From Mesaphorura yosii (lineage: Eukaryota; Arthropoda; Collembola; Poduromorpha; Tullbergiidae), in the NCBI GenBank assembly GCA_009869945.1, contig WIXG01000453.1, positions 1-54,393 on the forward strand: a stretch of 54,393 nt of DNA, written 5' to 3'. The stretch's first letter is position 1, and the number at the start of each line of letters is the position of its first letter. Positions 36,201 through 45,597 of this stretch are shown piece by piece. The translations under genes were made by a program, and so were the position numbers. The notes under the pieces were generated by a model that worked only from the letters and a program-made list of their open reading frames with translations, had not been told where the DNA came from and searched no databases.

Positions 36201-39200
36201 CAAGGCCGAGCCAGCATGGGAATGCCGATTCGAAAGTAATTTCAAGAATTAAGAAAAACAAGTGCTTGAATCCTGCCGTGTGAAATATGAGGAATTCTGC
36301 ACAACTTGTAACCTAGGATGATGATGCTCCTTCCTGTACTCGTCTTCCACGTTCACATTGTCGGCTGTATCGCGTCTGTGATTGCGTGTCCTTCAACAAT
36401 GAAAGCGTGGGACGACTTGCGTGTGACGACCCCGGACGCAAGATGCTACCCGAATTCTTGGGTCACAAGCAGTAAACACAAGGAGGCAGTCAACCCATCC
36501 AGCTTCCAGCTGTACGTCTTTTCGTTTTACTACATCGGAACCACATCCATCGGCCTGGGTTTTGGGGACTTCAAGCCTTCGAACCAGCAGGAGCTCATGT
36601 TCGCGACAGGCCTCTTCTTTTGCTGTAAGTTGGTGGGTCGCGGATTGATGCATTTTTACCCTCACGTCGAATTTTTTGGCAAAATATCAGATATTTTTAC
36701 CCTGACATACATTTTGGCGATATTTGCTGGAAGCCGAAGCCATACTGACTACAAATTGCTCAGATTTCAGCAGCACATGAAGTATTTGGTCGGGTTCATC
36801 GCACACGAGAAGCTGGACACTAAACTCGCGGCGTAAATCGCAATTCGCAAATCTTTACTTAATCTTGTCCGTGTGCAGTTTTGTCTAATGTCGTAGTTTT
36901 TAGCCGAATCATCCGCCACTACAATTATCAATGGCTGCGGGCGCGTGGAGTCGAGCCACAGCGTCTTTTCTCAAATCTATTCCCAGCACTGCGGAAGGAA
37001 GTCGCTCTCGACGTGTTTGAAGACGTGTTCGGGGAGGTGCCCGAGCTGAAGGGCGTCTCGGGCAGTTTTCTCCGAACGATTTGCGTGCACATGGTGCCAA
37101 CGTACTTTCTGCGCCGTGACGTAATTGTGCGACGCACCGACATTTGTGACACAATCTACTTTGTGTTTCGTGGCAAAGTGGCTGCGTCGAAGGACGACAA
37201 CGACGAGGAGACTTTCATTGAGAAAGGAGGCATTATCGGCGTTCTCGACCCAATCCTTAGGAACCCAGTCTACGACAGAACAATCGTCTCCATCACAAAT
37301 GTGGATTTGTTTGCGATTCCGAGGAAAGATTTCATTCGGGCACTACAGGCATTTCCTGAAGTCTGTTCTCGATTTAACGCCCGAAACGTAAGAAGACACA
37401 AAACACTCTGCCATTTAATTTTAAATATGCACTCTGCTCTGCAGTTGGTGGAAGCTGAAGAAGTTGAGGAAGTCTCTGCGCAGTTGGCTGTAATTAGAGC
37501 TCGACTCTCGGCACGCTCTTCAACGGCCGTGGTGGTGGCTGCGGAGGCGGAGCAGGAAGAGGTGGTGGTTGTCCCACGTCCACTTCCACACCCGCGCCTA
37601 CGCTCACGTCACGTGTCCATAAGCATAGAGGTTCAGACATTCCCAGAAGACCTTGACTCAGGTCAGAGCCGTCAAGGTCAAGGACTATCGAACGCCAAGT
37701 CGAAACCCCACGTCGAAATGAAGGCGCGCCGGAGCCGGAGTTACCGAGATTTGCAACGCGAGCTGCATTCCGAGGATTCATTTAGTGAATTGAGATCACG
37801 GTACTCGGACTACTCGGTTTCGATGGCCCTTCTGTAAGTTGTAAATTGCATTACACTCGATTAGCTCAAAAAATGGCAAGTCGGTTGCAAGCTTCGATGA
37901 CTAATTGAATTCTTCATCGTTCACCCACTGCCACTTTATTCAGGGAAGATCAGGAGCACAACATGAAGTATGACGAGGACGTGATCTACGCGCAGTCAAT
38001 CCTGCCCGAGTCCCTGTGCGTGCGAGTTTTGACGGTGCTCGTCCTCATCTCCGCCTGCTGTAGTGCGTCCTTGGCATTCTATCAGTACACTTTCGAAGTA
38101 AGTCAACCACAACCTTTTAAGCCCTGGAATTTGAATAAACATTTCCTTTGCTCTTCTTTTCAGGCGTACAATCTTAGCTTTTTTGTCGCCGGCTACATTT
38201 GCGACATAATTTACCTCATCAAGATGTGCATGGGCTTCCGAGTTAGCTATTTCAACGAGCAAGGCGACGTGATTGTCGATTCGACTGAGATTTCAAACAA
38301 GTGAGTTTAAGCCATGCTCATACCGGCGAAAAGTGAAAGGTGAAGGGCGAATCATCATACAGGCGAATTGTCGATTCATTGCTTTCAGATACCTGAGCGA
38401 GCTATCCGGCTTCACACTCGACTTTTTCTCCACATTCCCGCTAGAAGTATTTTCTGGCGTGTACGCGCTTGCAAAGTCGCAGGGCGGCGACTATCGGACA
38501 GTGTTTTACTGGTGGGCGGCTCTGCGGCTCAATCGCCTGATTCGTTTGGTAACTTCAAATGAGAATTGGCTAATTGTTTATCACATCACATGATTACATC
38601 TGACCAGATTCACGTGGGACTCTTTTACAAACGGCGCACGAGTAGATTTCTCGTCAACCTGATCCCCGTCAAGCTGGAGCGTATCCTCATGAGCACGCTC
38701 ATGTACATTCATTTCATGGCCTGCATCCTGCACAGCAACACGGGCTTCCTAAACCTGAAGAGCCCCTGCAATTGCACAGCTCGGCCCACCTGCACCACGG
38801 ACCTCGAACACGTGGAAGTGTGGTACCAGACTAAAAGTAAGCCACCGCCTCTCCGCCCGCATTCTTTAGAAACACAGAAAATTGACATTGCTTTCCTTGC
38901 TTTTGCTTGCAGATGTGGGCACCGAAGGCCAAGGAAGCCATCTGCCATGCCACAAGTACACGCTGAGCCTATACTTTATCATCACAACGTTCACCACCAC
39001 GTCGTACGCGGACGTGTTCCCGATCTCTGTCTTCGAGATGCTCTTCACGACCTTCCTCGCGTACTCGTCTAAAGTCTGGCTGTGTCTGGTGCTCTTTGAT
39101 ATCATGTCGGGACTGCAAAATAGCGTCGACCTCAGCTATCACTTGGCCGCAGACGGAGTGCTGGTACGTAGGCCCGTTTTACGACATGAAATTGACTACA

Positions 39201-40208
39201 ATTACTACAATATAAATTATTTTGGCTGGTCTTCTCTCGCAGATGCTTTACAAAGAATACGGAGTCCCTCGGCCGGTCCTTTCGAAGGCCGCCGACTACT
39301 TCACATACGCCTGGACACAAAATCATGGCGTTCTGTTCCCGGAATTCTTGGCTCGTGCTCCCGCCTGCTTGAAGATGGATATTTGCACAACGATTTATGG
39401 CGAGCACTTCCGAAAGGTGAGCGGAGCCTCGATTCCAAGTATATTATTTATTAATAGCACTACCGACGGGTCACAATTTGTTCTTTTACTACTTTTGCAG
39501 AGTTACCTTTTTCGAAGCATGCCGGACAGTTTTATACGTCAAGCCTCCATTCGCCTGAAGCAGGAGTGGATCATGGCTGGCGACTACGTCATTCACCAGG
39601 GCGAAATTGATGACAAGCTTTACTTCGTGCATCACGGCATAATCGCCAACACCCGAGTAGTGCCGCCGAAGCCCGGGCAGGAGCAGGAGCCGTTTTCGGG
39701 CCAACGCGGCGTGGGCATTGACTTTTCCACGGGACGAAGGAGCAGCAGAAAGCGACGGAGCCTTAACCACGGCTTCATGTCACGGTCGAAGCATTTCGGG
39801 GAGGCGCAAGGACTCCTTGGCTCCCTGCCACACACGAGCTCCTACCGCGCCGAGACGAACGTGGACGTCGTCAGCCTGTCGCACGCCGACATCGAAGACC
39901 TGTTCAACTTCTTTCCTGAGTACCGTCACACAATAATGCGGCGATTCCGGGGGAAGTACACGCCGACCAACTCGACAGAAGGGCGGGGCCGCCACAGCCA
40001 CGGCCACGGCTTGGATGAGAGTGTGCAAACAAGCCAACGCCAACGCCAAGGTAGTGAACCAGGCTCCGACGGCCGCGGGGGTGGAGGTGGCAAATCTGCA
40101 GGCTCAGGAGTGGAGACATCAAAGTACGTGACAGTGGTGGAAGACTTGGACGGAAACAAGTTTGCCGTGCCACAAGATGACTCGATACTTGGACAAATAC
40201 TGCAATGA
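31073..40208 (+). CDS. Four-repeat cyclic-nucleotide-gated channel (CNGK/tetraKCNG-like), 2430 aa
   Basis: Twenty-two exons join with every phase consistent: 31073-31673, 31753-32059, 32124-32298, 32415-32579, 32658-33292, 33392-33560, 33632-33872, 33963-34147, 34218-34702, 34783-35386, 35461-36044, 36113-36235, 36317-36624, 36879-37387, 37445-37833, 37944-38097, 38164-38300, 38389-38548, 38608-38836, 38913-39163, 39243-39416, 39501-40208. The product has four blocks, each with S1-S6, a pore loop, a C-linker and a cyclic-nucleotide-binding domain (cNBD), listed separately. This concatenation is known in CNGK channels of sea urchin sperm and zebrafish; ordinary CNG, HCN and EAG channels have one block per subunit. 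A plasma-membrane cation channel gated or tuned by cGMP or cAMP is expected. Poly(A) signal: 40360-40365. The start is uncertain because the first S1 comes only about 30 residues in. Confidence 0.82.
33392..35386 (+). other. Channel repeat II (residues ~629-1189): S1-S6, degenerate pore, cNBD
   Basis: S1 is WELFVILIVAVHAFVY and S2 is INVIVEVVFGLDLFLRLFVF. The S5-pore turret is long and contains an Asn-Ala run near 34466-34493. The pore loop is FWAVCAIFGIQFDIATPS; residues about 941-946 (FGIQFD) replace a potassium filter. S6 is TAGLFCGFALIIYFCSDLAA. The C-linker includes HVDKLVWIKNYM, which resembles CNG C-linkers, and a Ser-rich insert. The cNBD cassette is SFGEVNMLYGTPSRVTCRT, with Gly-Glu intact. 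Confidence 0.75.
35461..37833 (+). other. Channel repeat III (residues ~1190-1827): only repeat with a GFGD filter
   Basis: S4 reads FFLRLNRLVLIYRVFGFYRYKS. The pore is FYYIGTTSIGLGFGDFKPS, with GFGD at about residues 1506-1509, a canonical potassium-type filter. The cNBD runs from about HMVPTYFLRRDVIVRRTDICDTIYFVFRGKV. Its cassette reads GIIGVLDPILRN..DRTIVS, so the conserved Glu is replaced while the Arg-Thr remains. A long linker rich in Arg, Ser, Glu and Val (SRSYRDLQREL) joins repeat IV. The intron at 37388-37444 is 57 bases, in frame and without stops. Confidence 0.78.
37944..40208 (+). other. Channel repeat IV (residues ~1828-2430): SYAD pore and C-terminal cNBD
   Basis: S1 is LCVRVLTVLVLISACCSASLAF. 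S4 is FYWWAALRLNRLIRLIHVGLFYKR. The pore is YFIITTFTTTSYADVFPIS; residues about 2084-2087 read SYAD, a GYGD-type filter with both glycines replaced. The cNBD starts SYLFRSMPDSFIRQASIRLK. Its cassette, HFGEAQGLLGSLPHTSSYRAET, follows a long Arg/Ser/Gly insert. The tail is His-, Gly- and Gln-rich and ends in VTVVEDLDGNKFAVPQDDSILGQILQ. Confidence 0.75.
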
Positions 40209-40432
40209 CGATCGAATGCCAATGGAGCCGAAGTACACGATTACAAATACACTATACCACTCAAAGCCCTCAAAACCTCGCCAATTGTGAAAAACAAAAA
40301 AGCCCAGGTTTATTAAGGCTTTACCAAAAGACAATTTGGTCGAATTAACAAATAATAATAATAAAGCTGAAGCGTAATTTGCATTCAGTTAACTAATTCA
40401 TCAGTGAATAAACAATAAACACCATAATCATA

Positions 40433-41090
40433 AGGTGCGTTCAATTAAATAGGCTCAAGGGGTTTATCCCCTATAATTCGTGCATGTATTCACTTAAAAT
40501 CTTGAAACTTTACACATATTCGCAGTCACAGACTGCATAAATGTACCAACTTTGGCCCTTATCTGAATAACGGTACAGCCGATATGCCAAAAAAGAATGA
40601 AAAAGTGGTGTTCAAGAAAATAGACTCACTGCCCGAAATTAGGCTTTAAGTCACTCTCATCTAGTTCAGTCACTGTTTCAACGTCGTTACCCGTGCGACT
40701 CATGGGAAAAGCAACAGGTTTGACTGGGACCGAGCAGGGCCAAATTGATGTGCTTCATGAGGTTGGAAAGTCCCAACGTGAAATCGCAGCGTCCATCAAC
40801 AGATCACAGACAGTTGTGTCGCACTATCTTGGCAACGACGATAATTACGGTGAAAATGCAGGTCGCCCAACAAATGTTACGCAACATCATCAACGAAAAA
40901 TTGTGAATCTAGCACAAAAACAATTCTCTGTGAGAGAAATTGCCGACCATCGTGAAAGCAAACTCTCAATTGGCACGATTCATGCTATTATTGACAAGTC
41001 CGGTCAGCCGCCTTTGAAGGAGTCGCATTTGCTTGGCAGACTGGACTAGCGACTAAAAAAACTCTTGAGTTTATTTAATTGAACGCACCT
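40433..41090 (+). mobile_element. Non-autonomous Tc3-like (Tc1/mariner) DNA transposon, 658 bp
   Basis: The element begins AGGTGCGTTCAATTAAATA and ends with its reverse complement. The first 19 bases of the inverted repeats are identical, and a further CTCAAG matches after two differences. TA dinucleotides flank both ends (40431-40432 and 41091-41092), the target duplication of Tc1/mariner elements. It contains an open transposase N-terminus but no catalytic domain, so it is an internal deletion derivative that would depend on a transposase supplied elsewhere. The near-perfect ends and intact frame suggest recent activity. Confidence 0.9.
40702..41049 (+). CDS. Transposase N-terminal DNA-binding fragment (Tc3-like), 115 aa
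   Basis: The frame from the ATG at 40702 encodes a bipartite helix-turn-helix region. The first motif includes TEQGQIDVLHEVGKSQREIA and INRSQTVVSHYL. A GRPT-type hinge follows, then a second motif with NLAQKQFSVREIADH and SIGTIHAIIDKSGQ. This matches the paired-like DNA-binding half of Tc3-family transposases. Full-length transposases run to about 330-350 residues with a DDE catalytic domain, which is absent here. The frame ends with a few residues (HLLGRLD) at the deletion junction next to the right inverted repeat. Confidence 0.8.
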   Translation: MGKATGLTGTEQGQIDVLHEVGKSQREIAASINRSQTVVSHYLGNDDNYGENAGRPTNVTQHHQRKIVNLAQKQFSVREIADHRESKLSIGTIHAIIDKSGQPPLKESHLLGRLD

Positions 41091-41269
41091 TAACATAAAT
41101 ACCATTTGTACACAAAAATAGCAACTTTTGCTTTACCGCTGACGTCAAGTCAAGTTTTAGTTGACAGTTGCTAGTCTTCAAAGGTCGCAATTACTAATTT
41201 GTCTCTTCAGTAGGATTCCTAGTGGACATTAGCTACGTGTATTAGAAGCAATAATTTTTGGATTCTACA

Positions 41270-42800
41270 TTAAGTCGTCTGCGAAACGCCGACACCGAAC
41301 GAATGTAGATGCTGAAGCTGGAACTGGATGACTAGAATCGTGTAAGTCACGCTGAGCCCGACAACCTGCCAATGAAGTCAACATTCACTGCGTAACCCAG
41401 AACTAGGACTTATTCGTATCTCGTATTGACTGTGTTTAGTGCTTACAGTGCCCAGGAACCCGTACGTCATGGAGAAGAACCCTAAACCCTTGAACGCAAT
41501 CTGCTGGGAGGTCATGTCCATGTGAAGCGCGGTCATTACTGCCGGGGGCAGGCTGCGCTGCTTAAACAAATAAATCCCAGTGCCAGAGTCCTCGTAAACT
41601 TGGTTCGAGATCCAGTTATAGAATTCATCGGCCTAAATAATTAGGGCTTGTGTTAATCGCTAGGTCGTGAGATTTGTAATTTCAGTATTCTGTAGAATTA
41701 ACCTTTGCTGTGACTTCGGCACACAGAGTCAGGATGCCATAAATGGAGACTGCTTGAATGGTCATCAGGAGCAGACTTGCAATGAAATGCGTCGGATTCT
41801 GGACGGTCATGTCGAGCAGGAGGATGCCATTCCAGAGCGGATGGTAAGGAATGACGAGAACGATGAGGGAAAAGTAAAAGTATCCAAACGACGAATTGCA
41901 GAAGGTGATGACACTCTTTATCTTGCCGTAATACCAAAGAACCTGGGCGTAAACTGCTGTTGACACTGCATCCGGGGTGTCTCGGCCACCGTCGCCACTG
42001 CCCCTGCAAACTTGTAGAAGGTCAACCATCAAGTGTCGAAAGGAGAGTGGCTGAACAATCATGATGAACCGTGCAAAATAAAGTATGAAAAAGTTCGGAA
42101 ACAGCATCAGAACATGAAACGCCGCCTGCAGAAGCCAAAGCATAGAGTTCACCGAGCTCCAAGACAAGGGCCCTGGCTCCTTCTTCACAAAATAGAGCGT
42201 CTCCGCTTCGTGCCCGTTTCCCATCAAGTACTTGATCACGTCGGAGTCGTGCAGCGTGAAGTAGTAAAATTGCTCGCAAATGAAGAGGACGATGAAGAAT
42301 ACCGTGACGGACCTTTTCAAGATTGAAATCTACGCACGAAAGGATAAAATTATGTCGGAGCTCGAATCCAAGCGGGATAATTAAACTACCTTTCGCAATT
42401 CGGTCCTGACTTTTCCACTACTGAGTCTAAAATGAATCCTGTTGACTGTGTTGTTCAATTCAGCGATTCTCTTCTCGTTGAACCACACCGTATACATGTA
42501 AATACATACCAGGATGACTTTTGTAAACTTCTCGACGGTGCTGACTTTGTTGGCGAGATTGCTGCCACTAAAACGTGATGATGTCCCTGAAACTGACGCC
42601 CAGGCGTTGGCAAGGCCTTCGTAAAGCACGACCACGTGAACCACGACACAAGCGACTTGATGGGCACGACTCTTTATCATTTGCTGTCCGGATTTTCGAG
42701 GCGGACTCCGCCACGGAGTGCAGAGCAGGTAATAACCAATATTGTGCCCTAGCGTGTAGTAATCCATGTAATACGACTCGGCGGTGGCGGTGGGCGCCAT
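41270..42800 (-). CDS. Gustatory receptor (arthropod chemoreceptor superfamily), 439 aa
   Basis: Four exons, 42800-42390, 42329-41703, 41632-41447 and 41365-41270, are joined by phase 0 introns, as is usual near the C-terminus of arthropod gustatory receptors. The protein has about seven hydrophobic helices, an intracellular N-terminus and the signature TYTILVIQF (TYhhhhhQF) in the last helix, followed by a 16-residue tail. Segments such as FYNWISNQVYEDSG and MDMTSQQIAFKGLGFFSMTYGFLGT closely parallel the receptor at 49836-51708 (FYRWISS, MDMYSDQIALRGGSGFFRMNYRFFGT), so the two belong to one subfamily. Ligands cannot be predicted. Family members are seven-pass ligand-gated cation channels with reversed topology. 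Confidence 0.85.
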
Positions 42801-43457
42801 GATGCTCTGACACTGACCAGGTCTTGCTATCGTCGTTGTCTAGTTTTTCTTTTATTTATCGGACATGAAACACAGTTCGTCGTTCGTGCAAAAGATCATT
42901 CATTGTTTTTGCTGCAGAAATTAATTTGAGCATGCGACACGCGAAATGCCAGCCAATTACAGTTAATTAGACTGTAGGCCAAAAAAGGTCGCTGGCAAAT
43001 TACAGAGAATTGCAAAGCATAAATTGCATGGGGAGTGCCATAAAGCCAGGACCAAAAATAGCAAATTTGCTTGCTTCGGAGAATTCCCGATATTCCGACA
43101 GAAAATTGATTAACTGATGATTGCTGATTACATAATGATCATTATTACGGCTGATGCACTACGCAGGAGGCCGGAAGACGACTTCCCTCAGTTTCGTGTA
43201 TTTGCCTTTGGTTTACTGCACTAGTGTAATTGTGTACATTCTCCATCCTTATCTTGTCCTGTCTTATCAGGTGTACCCATTCATTCTACGTATTGATTAG
43301 CTAGCTGACTGGCACCTTTTTACAGGAAACTGTGTCATCAGCCAACCAACACGTTAAATTGACTAATTCGAGAGGTTGTGTTTTTGTGCAGACGTTAACG
43401 ATTCGATTTTCTCTTTTAGAATAGTGAAAACACTGAAAAGGAGCTAGAAGCTAGAGA
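42801..43457. other. Intergenic between divergent genes
   Basis: AT-rich spacer between the gustatory receptor (minus) and the four-pass protein (plus). No coding or RNA signal seen. Confidence 0.45.
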
Positions 43458-44180
43458 ATGGTGGAAAGATCACAAACTCTCGCTGGGATCTCAGTGGTGA
43501 GCCCTGTACTTGTATTTTAATTAATGCTGTTTATGTTTCCGATCACTTTAATTACAATAATTCATTTTATACCACTTTTACAGGCATTGGCGTGCTTGCT
43601 TCTGGTAACGGCATCTTTATTTTTGGACGACTGGCGAAAGGCGCAGACCGCTTGCAAGAAAATTGCCGACATTTTTGGTGAGCTTCAAGGCGGTTGCAGA
43701 AAGCCAGCGTTTTTTGTCTCTGGAGCGAGTCTGGGAATAATTGCGGCAGTGATTCATATTCTGTCCAGCGCTCTGGTGAATTTTGCAAAGAAATTCGCTC
43801 AATTCAGTATTAAAATTAAATCTTCACCTCTTCTCTATTTAATTAATTGACAGGGCTTTCTCAAGAAAACAAAGCTTTGGCTCTCCATGCAAATTGTCGC
43901 CGTCTTTTTCGCAGTCATCGGCTTGACCCTCACAATTATTGAAAAAGGATACGACATTCGATCGGACAAGGACAGCTACCCGGGGAGTCCGGGCTTGATT
44001 GACGCTGTCACAGTCTCGGGATTCCGAGGCTTCGCGTTTGTTGTTGCGTTGAGTCTTGATATACTTTTCGTTCTGGTAGCTGTGGCTGTTATTTATTGCA
44101 ATTGCTGTAGCTGCTGCGGAGGCAGTGAGCTCCGGGCTAAGTCCTGGTCGTCGGGCGCGTTCCAGGCGGTTCCGACCTAG
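43458..44180 (+). CDS. Four-pass membrane protein of unknown family, 185 aa
   Basis: Three exons, 43458-43496, 43584-43775 and 43854-44180, join in phase 0. Hydrophobic segments are LACLLLVTASLFL, SGASLGIIAAVIHILSSAL, IVAVFFAVIGLTLTII and GFAFVVALSLDILFVLVAVAVIY. A cysteine cluster (CNCCSCCGG) follows, suitable for palmitoylation, then a short tail. The layout recalls claudin-, MARVEL- or tetraspanin-like four-helix proteins, but I see no diagnostic motif (no CCG in a large loop, no W-GLW-C-C). The first exon encodes only 13 residues, so an alternative start is possible. No function is assigned. Confidence 0.65.
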
Positions 44181-44439
44181 GAGCCATAGCCCTAATAATT
44201 TAAAACTAAATATTAGCTATTGTTTAGAAATTTTAAATGGGATTTACTACTTTTCTCGCTATGAAAGCTTAATTTTAGATAAACAACACAATAAACTATC
44301 CTATTTGACGTAATTGAAAGAAATTGTGACTTGATTCATGTATTTAATGACGTGAATGCAATTCATATCTGTTGAAAAGTGGCCTTATCGATTCATTTCA
44401 TTCATCCATCTTTCGGAAGTCCACTGCTTTACCTGTGCC

Positions 44440-45597
44440 CTAATCCTTGAAGGTCAACAGCAGCGTCATAACATTCTGAACTACAAATTCAGTCACGAGG
44501 ACGAATGTCAACCTTGAAATGCTCCCGAATTCCCCGATTGGAATGTACAGTGGGCGGTACGACCGCTTTTGTCTCACAAGCAGTGCTCTCTGCTTCCATC
44601 CTCGCACCCCTACCCGCCCATGAAATGCTCCCAAATTATAAAACGACGTCGGAAACACCGTCGATGCTTGTGTGTAGGCCGCAGCGACCCTCATGCAGAG
44701 TTCCGTACTGAAAAACATCACGAGCGGGCAAAGGACTGTGATCAGAGCGACGAAGCCCGGCTGCCCCTTGTAGAACTTTGTCATGGAGTAGAAAAGTGTA
44801 ATTTGCACACCGCAGGACGAAATCACGGCGTACGTAATTAAGATATAAGCCAACTGTATGGCGAAGGAGTGAATGATTTGATGCGTCCGGTACGTGCGAT
44901 GATTTCGGCGAATCCGCGCTGGGTTGTATTGCAGGAGCCTCAAGAATTTGGTTGTGGAGTTGACAAACAGGAGAGCCGAATACAGAAACCATACGAAATT
45001 CACGTAGCAGACGACTGCGTGGTAGCCCGTGACAAGGCCAGCGATCAGATTGTACAGCACGCTGGACGAAGTCCCGATTGGTCCGAGCATTCGATGATTT
45101 TTCATGAAGAAGACCGTCGCACCGACCAACGAGCAGCATGACAGCGAGCCAGACGCTCCGATGAGCAGCTTCATGAAGAGCTCCAGACCGTCCTTCGAAT
45201 CTGGTCGCATTTTATAGCGCATGCTTAGTTTCTGGGTGAATCTAAACATCAGAGACAGGAAGTTGGCCATGGCGTGAGCGCCCAGGATGTTGTGAGCCTC
45301 AATCGCGAGGATGAACGAGTAGGCGACGATGGTGAAAAGAATGTATAGGGTTTCTGAGGCGGTAAGCCTTCCCGTGACCAAATTAGTGGACATGCTGCCG
45401 AGGAGTGTCCATTGCGCCACTAGGCTGCCCACCGCATACAGGCGCCAGCATTTGAATCTGGGGGCAATCTGAATGAATCCGCCGTGCCTGGAGTCGCCTG
45501 AGCCTGCGACATGCACCCATTCGTAGGGCAGCGCCTTCAGCCAGCACCCGGCCCGAATTATGTACGAGTAGAGCTTGTAGGACTCGTCAGAAATCAT
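44440..45597 (-). CDS. Divergent seven-pass chemoreceptor-like protein, intronless, 385 aa
   Basis: A single frame starts at the ATG at 45597; the longer frame opens on TTG. It has about seven hydrophobic stretches, including YAVGSLVAQWTLLGSM, LYILFTIVAYSFILAIEA, LYNLIAGLVTGYHAVVCYVNFVWFLYSALLFV, IQLAYILITYAVISSCGVQI and VALITVLCPLVMFF, with Arg-rich cytoplasmic loops. The C-terminal helix is RLTFVLVTEFVVQNVMTLLLTF, which loosely echoes but does not match the TYhhhhhQF signature of the two nearby gustatory receptors. Size and helix pattern fit a divergent gustatory/odorant-type receptor. It might belong to another seven-pass family. Confidence 0.6.
   Translation of the reverse strand: MISDESYKLYSYIIRAGCWLKALPYEWVHVAGSGDSRHGGFIQIAPRFKCWRLYAVGSLVAQWTLLGSMSTNLVTGRLTASETLYILFTIVAYSFILAIEAHNILGAHAMANFLSLMFRFTQKLSMRYKMRPDSKDGLELFMKLLIGASGSLSCCSLVGATVFFMKNHRMLGPIGTSSSVLYNLIAGLVTGYHAVVCYVNFVWFLYSALLFVNSTTKFLRLLQYNPARIRRNHRTYRTHQIIHSFAIQLAYILITYAVISSCGVQITLFYSMTKFYKGQPGFVALITVLCPLVMFFSTELCMRVAAAYTQASTVFPTSFYNLGAFHGRVGVRGWKQRALLVRQKRSYRPLYIPIGEFGSISRLTFVLVTEFVVQNVMTLLLTFKD

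Noticed and set aside
36625..36878. Read-through of the channel frame past the GTAAGT at 36625
   Set aside because: It breaks S6 with a polar segment and ends at a stop at 36836. Splicing to 36879 restores a continuous S6 (GLFFCFLSNVVVF).
31073..40208. Interpretation as several separate channel genes
   Set aside because: Every inter-repeat junction has usable donor and acceptor sites that preserve frame, and I saw no in-frame stop or poly(A) signal between repeats. Transcript evidence could still overturn this.
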